Assembly (NCBI RefSeq): GCF_001942625.1
Contig: NZ_MLCL01000077.1
Span: forward strand, 1-64,000
DNA from: Mycobacterium syngnathidarum
GTDB taxonomy: Bacteria > Actinomycetota > Actinomycetes > Mycobacteriales > Mycobacteriaceae
DNA length: 64,000 bases
Direction of reading: 5' to 3'
A program made the position numbers and the translations under genes. The notes beneath the pieces are model-generated. The model was not told the DNA's origin. It did not search any database and saw nothing but the letters and a program-made list of their open reading frames with translations. Every line of letters starts with the position of its first letter. The stretch's first letter is position 1. Positions 20,645-28,191 of the stretch are shown piece by piece.

Positions 20645-21427
20645 GTGACCGGGCTGCTCGATGGCAAGGTAGTGGTGATCAGTGGTGTCGGACCCGGCCT
20701 CGGGACGACGCTGGCTCGCCGATGTGCGGAGAACGGGGCGGACATCGTGCTGGCCGCCCGGACGGTGGAGCGGCTGGAGGACGTCGCCAAAGAGGTGACG
20801 GCACTGGGGCGTCGTGCGCTCGCGGTGGGCACCGACATCACCGATGACGAGCAGGTCGCCAATCTGGTGGCCCGCACGATGGAGGAGTACGGCAAGGCGG
20901 ACGTGTTGATCAACAACGCGTTCCGGGTGCCGTCGATGAAGCCGTTCGCGAACACCACGTTCGAGCACATGCGGGACGCCATCGAGCTGACCGTGTTCGG
21001 CGCCCTGCGCATGACCCAGGGATTCACTCCGGCCCTGGAAGCCGCCAAAGGCTCGGTGGTGAACGTGAACTCGATGGTCGTGCGGCACTCGCAGGCCAAG
21101 TACGGCGCCTACAAGATGGCCAAGTCGGCCCTGCTGTCCATGTCGCAGACTCTCGCAACCGAGTTGGGGGAGAAGGGCATCCGGGTGAACTCGGTACTGC
21201 CCGGCTACATCTGGGGTGAGACCCTCGAGGGCTACTTCAACCATCAGGCCCAGAAGTACGGCACTACCGTCGAGCAGATCTACAACGCCTCGGCGGCCGG
21301 GTCGGACCTCAAGCGGCTGCCGACCGAGGACGAGGTGGCTTCGGCGATCCTGTTCATGGCCAGCGATCTGTCCAGCGGCATCACCGGCCAGGCCCTCGAC
21401 GTGAACTGCGGAGAATACAAAGCATGA
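20645..21427 (+). CDS. Short-chain dehydrogenase/reductase (Rv3530c-like)
   Basis: The 260-aa SDR has a Rossmann motif GVGPGLG near residue 14 (variant of TGxxxGxG), NNAF near 90, a catalytic Ser-Tyr-Lys set (NSMVVRHSQAKYGAYKMAK, Tyr near 155) and a C-terminal SGITGQALDVNCGE. It begins at GTG 20645, two bases after the preceding stop, and has the same length as Rv3530c. It is probably an NAD(P)-dependent oxidoreductase acting on a steroid hydroxyl or keto group; the substrate is not visible from sequence. Transcription most likely starts at the KstR-box region before the preceding gene. Confidence 0.88.
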   Translation: MTGLLDGKVVVISGVGPGLGTTLARRCAENGADIVLAARTVERLEDVAKEVTALGRRALAVGTDITDDEQVANLVARTMEEYGKADVLINNAFRVPSMKPFANTTFEHMRDAIELTVFGALRMTQGFTPALEAAKGSVVNVNSMVVRHSQAKYGAYKMAKSALLSMSQTLATELGEKGIRVNSVLPGYIWGETLEGYFNHQAQKYGTTVEQIYNASAAGSDLKRLPTEDEVASAILFMASDLSSGITGQALDVNCGEYKA

Positions 21428-21435
21428 TGCGAAGG

Positions 21436-21488
21436 CGACGACGAGCGAGGATCGCAGCGAGGAACGAGCGAGGACCGGAGCGAGAAGG
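21436..21488 (+). repeat. Short degenerate tandem repeat in an intergenic gap
   Basis: The 70-bp gap between the SDR and sulfotransferase genes is made largely of about four imperfect copies of a roughly 12-base purine-rich unit built on GAGCGAGGA (for example GACGAGCGAGGA then TCGCAGCGAGGA). The last copy runs into the presumed ribosome-binding site GAAGGAG. Similar GAGCGAGGA-rich linkers occur in other high-GC actinobacteria. Confidence 0.6.
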
Positions 21489-21497
21489 AGTCGAGCC

Positions 21498-22649
21498 ATG
21501 AGCGGCGCGCCGCGTACCGACGTGGGCACCGTCGAGGACCTACACGCCTCGGCGGTGAAGGCCTGCGGTCTGGAAGATTTCGGCACCGACGACGACAACT
21601 ACCGCGAAGCGCTCGGCGTGCTGCTCGAGTCCTACCAGCGCGACGCCGATCTGACCGAGCTCGGCAGCAAGATGCAGCGCTTCTTCACCCGAAATGCGCT
21701 GGTGGCTCGTCTCGTCTCGGAAGCCGCGTTCAAGCAGCACCCGCAGCACGCCGATGTGCCGATCGAGCGGCCGATCTTCGTCACCGGCCTGCCCCGCACC
21801 GGGACCACGGTGATCCACCGGCTGCTGGCCGCAGACCCGATGCATCAGGGTTTGGAGATGTGGCTGGCGGAGTTCCCGCAGCCGCGCCCGCCACGGGAAA
21901 CCTGGCCGGACAACCCGGTATTCAGCGCGCTCGATGCCAGGTTCAAGCAGGCACACGAGGAGAACCCGGATTACACCGGCCTGCACTTCATGACCGCCGA
22001 CGAGGTCGAGGAATGCTGGCAGTTGCTTCGCCAGTCGCTGCACTCGGTGTCCTACGAGACCCTGGCTCACGTTCCGACCTATTCTCGGTGGCTGGCCCGG
22101 CAAGACTGGACCAAGTCTTATCAGCGGCATCGGAAGAACCTGCAGCTGATCGGTCTGAACGAGCCCGAAAAGCGTTGGGTACTCAAGAATCCCAGCCACT
22201 TGTTCGCCTTGGATGCGCTGTTCAAGGTCTACCCGGACGCTCTGGTCGTGCAATGCCATCGACCGGCGGAGACGATCATGGCCTCGATGTGCTCGCTGTC
22301 CCAGCACACGACCGCCGGCTGGTCCAACACGTTCACCGGGAACGTGATCGGCGAGGACGCCATGGAAACCTGGTCGCGCGGCTTGGAGTTGTTCAATACC
22401 GAACGGGCCAAACACGATCCGGCCCAGTTCTGTGACGTCGACTATTTCGAGTTCGTATCAGACCCGATCGGGGCAGTCGAAGGCATCTACCGCACGTTCG
22501 GCCTGGACTTCACCGAGGCTGCCCGGCAGGCGATGATCGACAGCCACAACGCCAGCAAGCAGGGGCCGCGGGCGCCCAAGCACACGTACTCGCTGGCTGA
22601 TTACGGCTTGACCGACGAGGCGGTCAAGGAGCGTTTCAAGGGACTCTAG
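21498..22649 (+). CDS. Sulfotransferase family protein (Rv3529c-like)
   Basis: The 383-aa protein has the PAPS 5'-phosphosulfate loop near residue 90 (FVTGLPRTGTTVIHRLL) and a 3'-phosphate region around 245 (QCHRPAETIMASMCSL). Length and position match Rv3529c (384 aa). Family members transfer sulfate from PAPS to hydroxyls; whether this one acts on a steroid is unknown. It starts at ATG 21498 with AGAAGGAG eight bases before. It is the last gene of the plus-strand set, closed by a strong hairpin. Confidence 0.85.
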   Translation: MSGAPRTDVGTVEDLHASAVKACGLEDFGTDDDNYREALGVLLESYQRDADLTELGSKMQRFFTRNALVARLVSEAAFKQHPQHADVPIERPIFVTGLPRTGTTVIHRLLAADPMHQGLEMWLAEFPQPRPPRETWPDNPVFSALDARFKQAHEENPDYTGLHFMTADEVEECWQLLRQSLHSVSYETLAHVPTYSRWLARQDWTKSYQRHRKNLQLIGLNEPEKRWVLKNPSHLFALDALFKVYPDALVVQCHRPAETIMASMCSLSQHTTAGWSNTFTGNVIGEDAMETWSRGLELFNTERAKHDPAQFCDVDYFEFVSDPIGAVEGIYRTFGLDFTEAARQAMIDSHNASKQGPRAPKHTYSLADYGLTDEAVKERFKGL

Positions 22650-22664
22650 TTCCCGTGACCAGAC

Positions 22665-22704
22665 ACAAAACTGCCCAATTTCACGCGAAATTGGGCAGTT
22701 TTGT
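22665..22704. terminator. Bidirectional rho-independent terminator
   Basis: An 18-bp perfect stem (22665-22682 with 22687-22704) closes on the tetraloop ACGC, with A and T runs on either side of the stem base. It lies between the convergent sulfotransferase and Cys-rich protein genes and can stop both transcripts. Confidence 0.92.
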
Positions 22705-22742
22705 CGGCCTCCCGCTTGCGGGGGACCGCTCGGCAATGAGGA

Positions 22743-23219
22743 TCAGCCGTCGCCGGGGGAGGGGGCCGAGGAAACCTCTTCCAGGCATCCTTCGGCGACA
22801 GCGTGTTTGATGCTGTCGCTCAGCCGAGGGCATGACCGGGCCCGGGCCGGGTCACCGCCGGAGGAACGGATTTCCTCGAAGGTCGCACAGCGTCGCACCG
22901 CCTCGGAACTCCATTGCACCGAAGTGTGTTCCGCGCTGAGCTTTTTCACCTGCACCGCCACATGGCAGAACCGGCAGTCCACCGACACCAGGCCCGAGGT
23001 CAGGTAGCGCTCGCGGTCGCGGGCGCTGGACTCACGCACCGCAGCGGCCCGTTGCGGGTCGGATGCGAAACTCGGCGCCTTGGCCCATGATCCGCCGGAG
23101 GAGCCCGCGTTGCCGCCACCGTGATGATCGTCGTCATCGTGGCCGCCGTGCAGCAACAGCATCGAGCGGGCCAGGTCCTCGACCTCCGGCGCCTGGCTCC
23201 GCTCGTTGCGTTTCGTCAT
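22743..23219 (-). CDS. Small His/Cys-rich protein coupled to kshA (Rv3527 position)
   Basis: The 158-aa product has no family that I can name with certainty. Visible features are a His/Asp-rich run HGGHDDDDHHGGG (residues 24-36), a CRFCH motif (Cys82, Cys85, His86) and further cysteines at 111, 130 and 145. It has no signal peptide or membrane helix. The ATG at 23219 overlaps the kshA stop (ATGA), so translation is coupled to the Rieske oxygenase. The position corresponds to Rv3527. The residues suggest metal binding, perhaps an accessory role for KshA; this is inference. A longer open frame upstream is only the kshA shadow. Confidence 0.75.
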   Translation of the reverse strand: MTKRNERSQAPEVEDLARSMLLLHGGHDDDDHHGGGNAGSSGGSWAKAPSFASDPQRAAAVRESSARDRERYLTSGLVSVDCRFCHVAVQVKKLSAEHTSVQWSSEAVRRCATFEEIRSSGGDPARARSCPRLSDSIKHAVAEGCLEEVSSAPSPGDG

Positions 23220-24382
23220 CAGCTGGACTGCGCTGTTTCTTTCTCGGCCGACTCTTCGGCTGCTTTGGACTTCAGGTTCTCCTCGACCTCCACGTGCCAC
23301 TTCTCGTTGGCCGCGGTGGTGTCGATCTCCATCTCGAAGCGGTCGGTCATGTCGGGTGTGATGTCGGCGACATCGACGTAGAACTGTTGGTACCAGCGGC
23401 GCATCTGGTAGACAGCGCCGTCCTCCTCGACCAACAGCGGGTTGTCGATGCGGGTCTTGTGCTTCCAGATCTCCACGTCCTGCAGGAAGCCCTGGCTGAC
23501 GCCGTCGGTCATCGCGTTGGCCAGCTTCTGGGTGGTCTTCTCGTCCATACCCTTGGGCTTTTCGACGATGACGCCCCACTGCAGCATGAACGAGTCCTGG
23601 GTCACCGGGTAGTGGCAGTTGATCAGGATCGACTCGGCCTTGTAGCCGGCGTAGTTGTTGTGCAGCCAGTTGATCATGAACGACGGCCCGAAGTAGGAGG
23701 CTTCGGAATCCAGGTGCGACTCGCCGTACTGGGTCCCCATGCCGCCGATGTCCTGGCGGCCGACGTTGTGCAGGTACTGCGAGGCGATGTGGCCCTCGAA
23801 GACGTTCTTGAAGTACGTCGGCAGACCGAAGTGGATGTAGAAGAAGTGCGCCATGTCGGTGACGTTGTCGATGATCTCGCGGCAGTTGCTGCCCTCGATC
23901 AGCATCGAGTTCCACTGCCACTCGGTCCACTCGTCGCTCGCGGCTTCGGGGATCTCGGGGACGCGTACCTCGGGCTGCGGGTCGTTGCCTTCGTGGTCGT
24001 GCCACACGAACAACAGGCCGCCGCGCACGTCGGTGTGCCACGCCCGGGTGCGGGCCAGGCGCGGGGTGCGCTTGGCGTAGGGGACGAGCTTGCACTTGCC
24101 GTCGCCGCCCCAGCGCCAGTCGTGGAACGGGCAGGCCACCTCGTCACCCTTGATGGTTCCCTGCGACAGGTCACCGCCCATGTGCCGGCAGTAGCCGTCG
24201 AGAATCTTCACCTCGCCCTTGGAGTCGGCGAAAACCACCAGTTTGGTGCCGAACGCCTCCACGGAATGCGGCTGACCGTCAACGAAATTCTTGACCGGTC
24301 CCAGGCAGTGCCAACCGCGCGCGTAGCGGTCTGGCAGGGCGCCGGTGTCGATCTCTCTGATGCCGGCATGTTCGGTAGTCAC
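23219..24382 (-). CDS. kshA: 3-ketosteroid 9-alpha-hydroxylase, oxygenase subunit KshA
   Basis: The 387-aa Rieske oxygenase has a [2Fe-2S] site Cys65-x-His67 and Cys84-x2-His87 (CRHMGGD, CPFHDWRWG). The mononuclear iron site is in DNVTDMAHFFYIHFG, with His179 and His184. Length and position match M. tuberculosis KshA (Rv3526). KshA hydroxylates androstadienedione at C9 and, with the reductase KshB, causes opening of ring B; no kshB lies in this window. The start is GTG 24382 with GGGAGG six bases upstream. A KstR box lies 30 bp upstream. The C-terminal tail rich in Glu and Ala is usual. Confidence 0.96.
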   Translation of the reverse strand: MTTEHAGIREIDTGALPDRYARGWHCLGPVKNFVDGQPHSVEAFGTKLVVFADSKGEVKILDGYCRHMGGDLSQGTIKGDEVACPFHDWRWGGDGKCKLVPYAKRTPRLARTRAWHTDVRGGLLFVWHDHEGNDPQPEVRVPEIPEAASDEWTEWQWNSMLIEGSNCREIIDNVTDMAHFFYIHFGLPTYFKNVFEGHIASQYLHNVGRQDIGGMGTQYGESHLDSEASYFGPSFMINWLHNNYAGYKAESILINCHYPVTQDSFMLQWGVIVEKPKGMDEKTTQKLANAMTDGVSQGFLQDVEIWKHKTRIDNPLLVEEDGAVYQMRRWYQQFYVDVADITPDMTDRFEMEIDTTAANEKWHVEVEENLKSKAAEESAEKETAQSS

Positions 24383-24411
24383 GGTGGGCCTCCCGTATCG
24401 GTGCTCTTAAC

Positions 24412-24425
24412 TAGAACACGTTACA
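24412..24425. promoter_or_regulatory. KstR-type operator upstream of kshA
   Basis: TAGAACACGTTACA matches TnnAACnnGTTnnA. It lies 30-43 bp upstream of the kshA start and downstream of the lipoprotein gene, so kshA has its own regulated promoter. Confidence 0.88.
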
Positions 24426-24489
24426 GTTTTTTGAGCCCGGATGGCAATAATTCAGGCGTGACCTGCGGCATACCCGCCGTGAACGGGAC

Positions 24490-25125
24490 TTACTCCCGCT
24501 CCGGAAGGCCAATTTTCAAGGCGATCTGTTGCATCCGACCAACGGCGGCCACCGTCTGCGGCGAGACCGGGTCGTCCGGATTGCTGTCGAACTCCAGGCG
24601 CACCACTGCGCGCCCCTGGGTGTACATCAGCAGCGTCACGGCCTTCCTGCCGTCGGGCGCCATGCCCGATATCACGGTGCCGTTGGTCCCCACCGGAACC
24701 GGTTGCGGCTGGCCCCCGGTCACCATGGTGCTGACTGCCGCGGAGGCTTGCTTCAACGTTGCCGATGCGGTCGCCACATCGGGGTAGATCAAGATCGTGT
24801 CGGCGATGGCCCGGGTGTCGTCGGCGTTGACGAACAGCGCGCTGGCACCTTCCTGCCCGTCCGGATTGACCTTGCTGGTGCGGGCGGTGAACACCTCCGG
24901 CGGAATGCTGACGTCCTCCGCCTGTAGCAACAGGTAGCTGTAGTCGGAGGCCTGCGATTTCGGCGTTTTCGATGCCGTGGCCGATGGCGAGGTGGACGGC
25001 GTGGCAACCCACGGCGTACTCGGCGAATCGCCGGTAGGCGAGCACGCGACCACCGTGCTGACGATGGCTGCAGCAAGGCCGGTGGAAATCAAGAACCTGG
25101 GGTGGTTTGTTGTCGTGAGCGACAT
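24490..25125 (-). CDS. Putative secreted lipoprotein (Rv3524 position)
   Basis: The 211-aa precursor has a signal sequence followed by a lipobox-like STVVACS with Cys near 28, then a Ser/Thr/Pro-rich linker (about 30-58) and a globular domain of about 150 residues beginning SDYSYLLLQAEDV. It is probably exported and lipid-anchored. I do not recognise the domain with certainty; it looks like the extracellular sensor-type domains found in some mycobacterial lipoproteins and serine/threonine kinases. In M. tuberculosis the membrane protein Rv3524 occupies this part of the cluster. It is divergent from the carbonic-anhydrase-like gene by 61 bp. Confidence 0.7.
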   Translation of the reverse strand: MSLTTTNHPRFLISTGLAAAIVSTVVACSPTGDSPSTPWVATPSTSPSATASKTPKSQASDYSYLLLQAEDVSIPPEVFTARTSKVNPDGQEGASALFVNADDTRAIADTILIYPDVATASATLKQASAAVSTMVTGGQPQPVPVGTNGTVISGMAPDGRKAVTLLMYTQGRAVVRLEFDSNPDDPVSPQTVAAVGRMQQIALKIGLPERE

Positions 25126-25186
25126 AGTTACTGTTCAGGGTACGCGTCGCCGCGCCGGGACCGGTTTCCTGCGGTATATGTGGACG

Positions 25187-25711
25187 ATGCCGCTGTATTC
25201 GTTCGAGGGCCGGGCGCCCGTGATCGACCCGAGCGCCTTCGTCGCCCCGACGGCAACGTTGATCGGCAACGTCACGATCGAGGCCGGTGCCTCGGTGTGG
25301 TTCAACGCCGTGTTGCGGGGCGACTTCGCCCCGATCGTCATCCGCGAGGGCGCCAACGTCCAGGACGGTTCGGTGCTGCACGCGCCACCGGGGATCCCGG
25401 TCGACATCGGCCCGGGTGCAACGGTTGCCCACATGTGCGTGGTGCACGGTGCACACGTGGGCGAGGACGCGCTGATCGCCAACCACTGCACGGTGCTCGA
25501 CGGGGCGGTGATCGGCCGGCGCAGCCTGATCGCGGCGCACTCACTGGTGGTCGGGGGCACCAAGATTCCCGACGAGGTACTGGTCACCGGAGCGCCTGCC
25601 AAGATCCGAGGACCCATCGCAGGCACCGGTGCGCAGGTGTGGGTGCAGACCAACCCGGCGGCATACCGGGAGCTGGCCCAGCGTTACCTCACGGGTCTCG
25701 CCGAACTCTAG
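25187..25711 (+). CDS. Gamma-carbonic anhydrase-like hexapeptide protein (Rv3525c-like)
   Basis: The 174-aa protein is a left-handed beta-helix with hexapeptide repeats from about residue 20 to 130. The metal-ligand histidines of gamma-class carbonic anhydrases are in place: VLHAPPG, VAHMCVVHGAHVG and NHCTVLDG. MPLYSFEGRAPVIDPSAF is the usual N-terminus, so ATG 25187 is chosen over ATG 25178; it gives exactly the length of Rv3525c. It is cytosolic. Its link to sterol catabolism is only positional. Its 3' end overlaps the convergent KSI-like gene by four bases. Confidence 0.88.
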   Translation: MPLYSFEGRAPVIDPSAFVAPTATLIGNVTIEAGASVWFNAVLRGDFAPIVIREGANVQDGSVLHAPPGIPVDIGPGATVAHMCVVHGAHVGEDALIANHCTVLDGAVIGRRSLIAAHSLVVGGTKIPDEVLVTGAPAKIRGPIAGTGAQVWVQTNPAAYRELAQRYLTGLAEL

Positions 25712-26127
25712 CCGTCGAGCTTTTCGGCGCTCGCGCGGTCCACTTCCCAGTAGGCCCGCAGGGCCACGAGTTGTCCCGCGTCGTTCGCCCGGTAGGTGAA
25801 GACACCCGGGGTGGTGATGCGGTGCCCGCCCATCGTGGTCACGATGCTGCCGACGTTGGCTTCCTCGCTGCCGCACTGGAACGTGTCGACGAACTTGAAC
25901 TCGAGGTTGTCGGTCGGGGCGATCGCCTTGTCCCAGAACGCCGCGATGGCTTCTTTGCCCCGGTGGCCCTTGCCCTCGGGATCGAAGAAGGACGGCCCGA
26001 TGGGATCCTGCACGATCGCGTCGTCGGCGAAATTGGCCAGCCAGGCTTGCTTGTCCCGGGCAGCCACCGCGTCCCGGGACCGCTTGCCCGCCAGGTGAGC
26101 TGAGTGTTCAGGATCGGTGATGGTCAT
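25708..26127 (-). CDS. SnoaL/ketosteroid isomerase-like protein
   Basis: The 139-aa NTF2-fold protein resembles bacterial delta-5-3-ketosteroid isomerases around the general base: FADDAIVQDPIG has Asp41 in the place of KSI Asp38. By eye alignment, the oxyanion-hole Tyr14 is replaced by Ser near residue 18, and the Asp99 position (TPGVFTY) is not acidic. The fold is well supported; isomerase activity is doubtful, and hydratase-like or binding roles are possible. It is the last gene of the minus-strand ltp operon, one base after the LLM flavoprotein gene. I do not recall a counterpart at this position in M. tuberculosis. Confidence 0.82.
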   Translation of the reverse strand: MTITDPEHSAHLAGKRSRDAVAARDKQAWLANFADDAIVQDPIGPSFFDPEGKGHRGKEAIAAFWDKAIAPTDNLEFKFVDTFQCGSEEANVGSIVTTMGGHRITTPGVFTYRANDAGQLVALRAYWEVDRASAEKLDG

Positions 26128-26128
26128 C

Positions 26129-27019
26129 TCAGTCCTGCCATCCGGAGTGGATATAGGTGTCGGCGAACCGTTTCAGTGAATCCTGCTTCTTCTCCAGCGG
26201 GGCGTCGAAGCCCAGACCCTCGAGCATCCACGGAATGACGATGTTGTCCGTGATGCCGGCCTGTGCCAGCTCACGGTGCCCGTCGAGATCGAACTTGTCG
26301 ATGCACACCGCCTGGAACTCGAACGGTTCATCGGCCCGGCCGTATTCGGCCCGCAGCTTGTTGATCGTCGTCACCGTCTCAGCCAGCTGTGTGCACGTCA
26401 TCATCGCGCTGGTCCAGCCGTCACCGGCCCGAGCCGCCCGCTTGAGTGCGACCGGGGTGTGCCCGCCGACGTAGAACGGGACGGGCTTCGACGGAGCCGG
26501 GCTCATCTGCAAGCGCTCGAAATCGTAGAACTCGCCGTGGAATTCGACCATGCCGCCGCCGAGCACGAGCCTGAGCACCTCGATCATCTCGTCGACACGG
26601 GCGCCGCGCTTTGCGAACGGCACCCCGCACCACTCGAATTCCTCTGGTGCCCAGCCGATCCCGATGCCGAACCCGAACCGGTTGTCGGTGAGGTTGGCCA
26701 CCGAACCGACCTGGCGGGCCAGAAGCAGCGGGTTACGCGACCCGAGCTTCATCACGTTGGTGTAGAAGCGCAGCGTCGTGGTGACCGCCCCCATCGAGGC
26801 CGCCGCGATCAGCGGGTCAACCCACGGCGTCTCGGCGTTCCACATCCGCGAACCATCCGGGGTGTACGGGTAGTCCGCGGCCTGCTTCTCCATGTAGAAC
26901 AGCGAGTCCGGCAGCGCGATCGAATCGAATCCGACCTCCTCTGCGGTGCGGGCCAATCCGGTCAGATGCTCCAGTGGCCCCATGGCCACGCTGAGCGTGT
27001 ACTTCATGCGGGCTGTCAT
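26129..27019 (-). CDS. LLM class flavin/F420-dependent oxidoreductase
   Basis: The 296-aa product is a luciferase-like TIM barrel: early strand KYTLSVAMGPLEHL, RFGFGIGIGWAPEEFEWCGVPF (about 113-134), PVPFYVGGHTPVALKRAARAGDGW (about 180-203). These are typical of the LLM F420-dependent subfamily used widely in mycobacteria. It overlaps ltp3 by four bases and precedes the KSI-like gene, so it belongs to the five-gene sterol side-chain operon. It may reduce or oxidise a steroid side-chain or ring intermediate with F420 or FMN. The cofactor is not decidable by eye. Confidence 0.87.
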   Translation of the reverse strand: MTARMKYTLSVAMGPLEHLTGLARTAEEVGFDSIALPDSLFYMEKQAADYPYTPDGSRMWNAETPWVDPLIAAASMGAVTTTLRFYTNVMKLGSRNPLLLARQVGSVANLTDNRFGFGIGIGWAPEEFEWCGVPFAKRGARVDEMIEVLRLVLGGGMVEFHGEFYDFERLQMSPAPSKPVPFYVGGHTPVALKRAARAGDGWTSAMMTCTQLAETVTTINKLRAEYGRADEPFEFQAVCIDKFDLDGHRELAQAGITDNIVIPWMLEGLGFDAPLEKKQDSLKRFADTYIHSGWQD

Positions 27020-28191
27020 TTGTCAGCCGGCTTGTCAGCCGAGACGACCCACATCGAGTAGTACTGCGCGCCACCGCCGTAGGCATGGCCCAGCGCCTTG
27101 CGGGCGCCCTCGACCTGATGATCGCCGGCCTTGCCCATCACCTGGATCGCCGATTCGGCGAACCGGATCATGCCGGACGCGCCGATCGGGTTCGAGCTGA
27201 GCACACCGCCGGAGGCGTTGAACGGGATCTTCCCGGCGATCGCGGTCTCGCCGGCTTCGGTGAGTTTCCAGCCCTCGCCTTCGGCGGCAAAACCGAGGTT
27301 CTCCAACCACATCGGCTCGAACCAGGAGAACGGTACGTACACCTCGGCCACATCGATCTCGTCGATCGGGCTGGTGATCCCGGCATCGCGCCACAACGCC
27401 GCCGCCGCGTCCCGGCCTGCCTGCGGGTTCACCTGGTCGCGCCCGGAGTAGGCCAACGGTTCGGTGCGCAGCGCGGTGGCGTGGATCCAGGCCACCGGGT
27501 GACCGTCGGCAACCCGTGCATCGGAGGCCGCCTCGTCGCCGATCACCATGGCTGCGGCACCGTCGGAGGACGGGCAGGTCTCATCGAACCGGATCGGGTC
27601 CCACAGCATCTGCGAGGCCATCACCTTTTCCAGTGTGATGTCGGGCTGGTGCAGGTGGGCCAGGGGGTTCTTGGCGCCGTTGATCCGGTCCTTGACCGCG
27701 ACCATCGCGCCGATGTGGTTCGGAGCGCCGGAGCGGCGGATGTAGGCCCGCACGTGCGGCGCGAAGTAGCCGCCCGCGCCCGCGCCGACCGGCTTGGTGA
27801 ATGGAACCGGAATACTCAACGCCCACATGGCGTTCGACTCCGACTGCTTCTCCCATGCCATCGTCAGCACCCGGCGGTACTTGCCGGACTTGACCAGGCT
27901 CGCGGCGACGATCGCGGTCGAACCACCCACGGAACCAGCGGTGTGGACGCGGATCAGCGGCTTGTTGGTGGCGCCCGTGGCATCGGCCATGAACAGCTCG
28001 GGCATCATGACGCCCTCGAAGAAGTCCGGCGCCTTGCCGACCACCACGGCGTCGATGTCGGCCATGGTGCAACCGGAATCGGCGAGCGCCTTGTCGATCG
28101 CCTCGCGCACCAGCCCGTTCATCGACACGTCGTGCCGTTTGGCGACGTACTTGGTCTGGCCCGTTCCGAGGACCGCTGCTTTGTTAGCCAT
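27016..28191 (-). CDS. ltp3: SCP2-thiolase-like aldolase Ltp3
   Basis: The 391-aa protein has the thiolase fold of the SCP-x/Ltp group. The nucleophilic Cys of true thiolases is absent: the loop reads RVHTAGSVGGSTA (about 80-92). The C-terminal part has ASGGVLSSNPIGASGMIRFAE and GHAYGGGAQYYSM. This matches Rv3523 (Ltp3). Ltp3 and Ltp4 are required in Rhodococcus for aldolytic shortening of C24-branched sterol side chains, and related Ltp proteins are retro-aldolases working with DUF35 partners. A DUF35 protein is encoded in the same operon. It overlaps ltp4 by one base and the LLM gene by four. Confidence 0.93.
   Translation of the reverse strand: MANKAAVLGTGQTKYVAKRHDVSMNGLVREAIDKALADSGCTMADIDAVVVGKAPDFFEGVMMPELFMADATGATNKPLIRVHTAGSVGGSTAIVAASLVKSGKYRRVLTMAWEKQSESNAMWALSIPVPFTKPVGAGAGGYFAPHVRAYIRRSGAPNHIGAMVAVKDRINGAKNPLAHLHQPDITLEKVMASQMLWDPIRFDETCPSSDGAAAMVIGDEAASDARVADGHPVAWIHATALRTEPLAYSGRDQVNPQAGRDAAAALWRDAGITSPIDEIDVAEVYVPFSWFEPMWLENLGFAAEGEGWKLTEAGETAIAGKIPFNASGGVLSSNPIGASGMIRFAESAIQVMGKAGDHQVEGARKALGHAYGGGAQYYSMWVVSADKPADK

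Noticed and set aside
21436..21488. CRISPR array
   Set aside because: The units are short, degenerate and contiguous with no spacers; no cas gene is present.
23220..24095. 450-residue extension of the Cys/His-rich protein upstream into kshA
   Set aside because: The upstream part is the shifted frame of kshA; the ATG at 23219 overlapping the kshA stop is the natural start.
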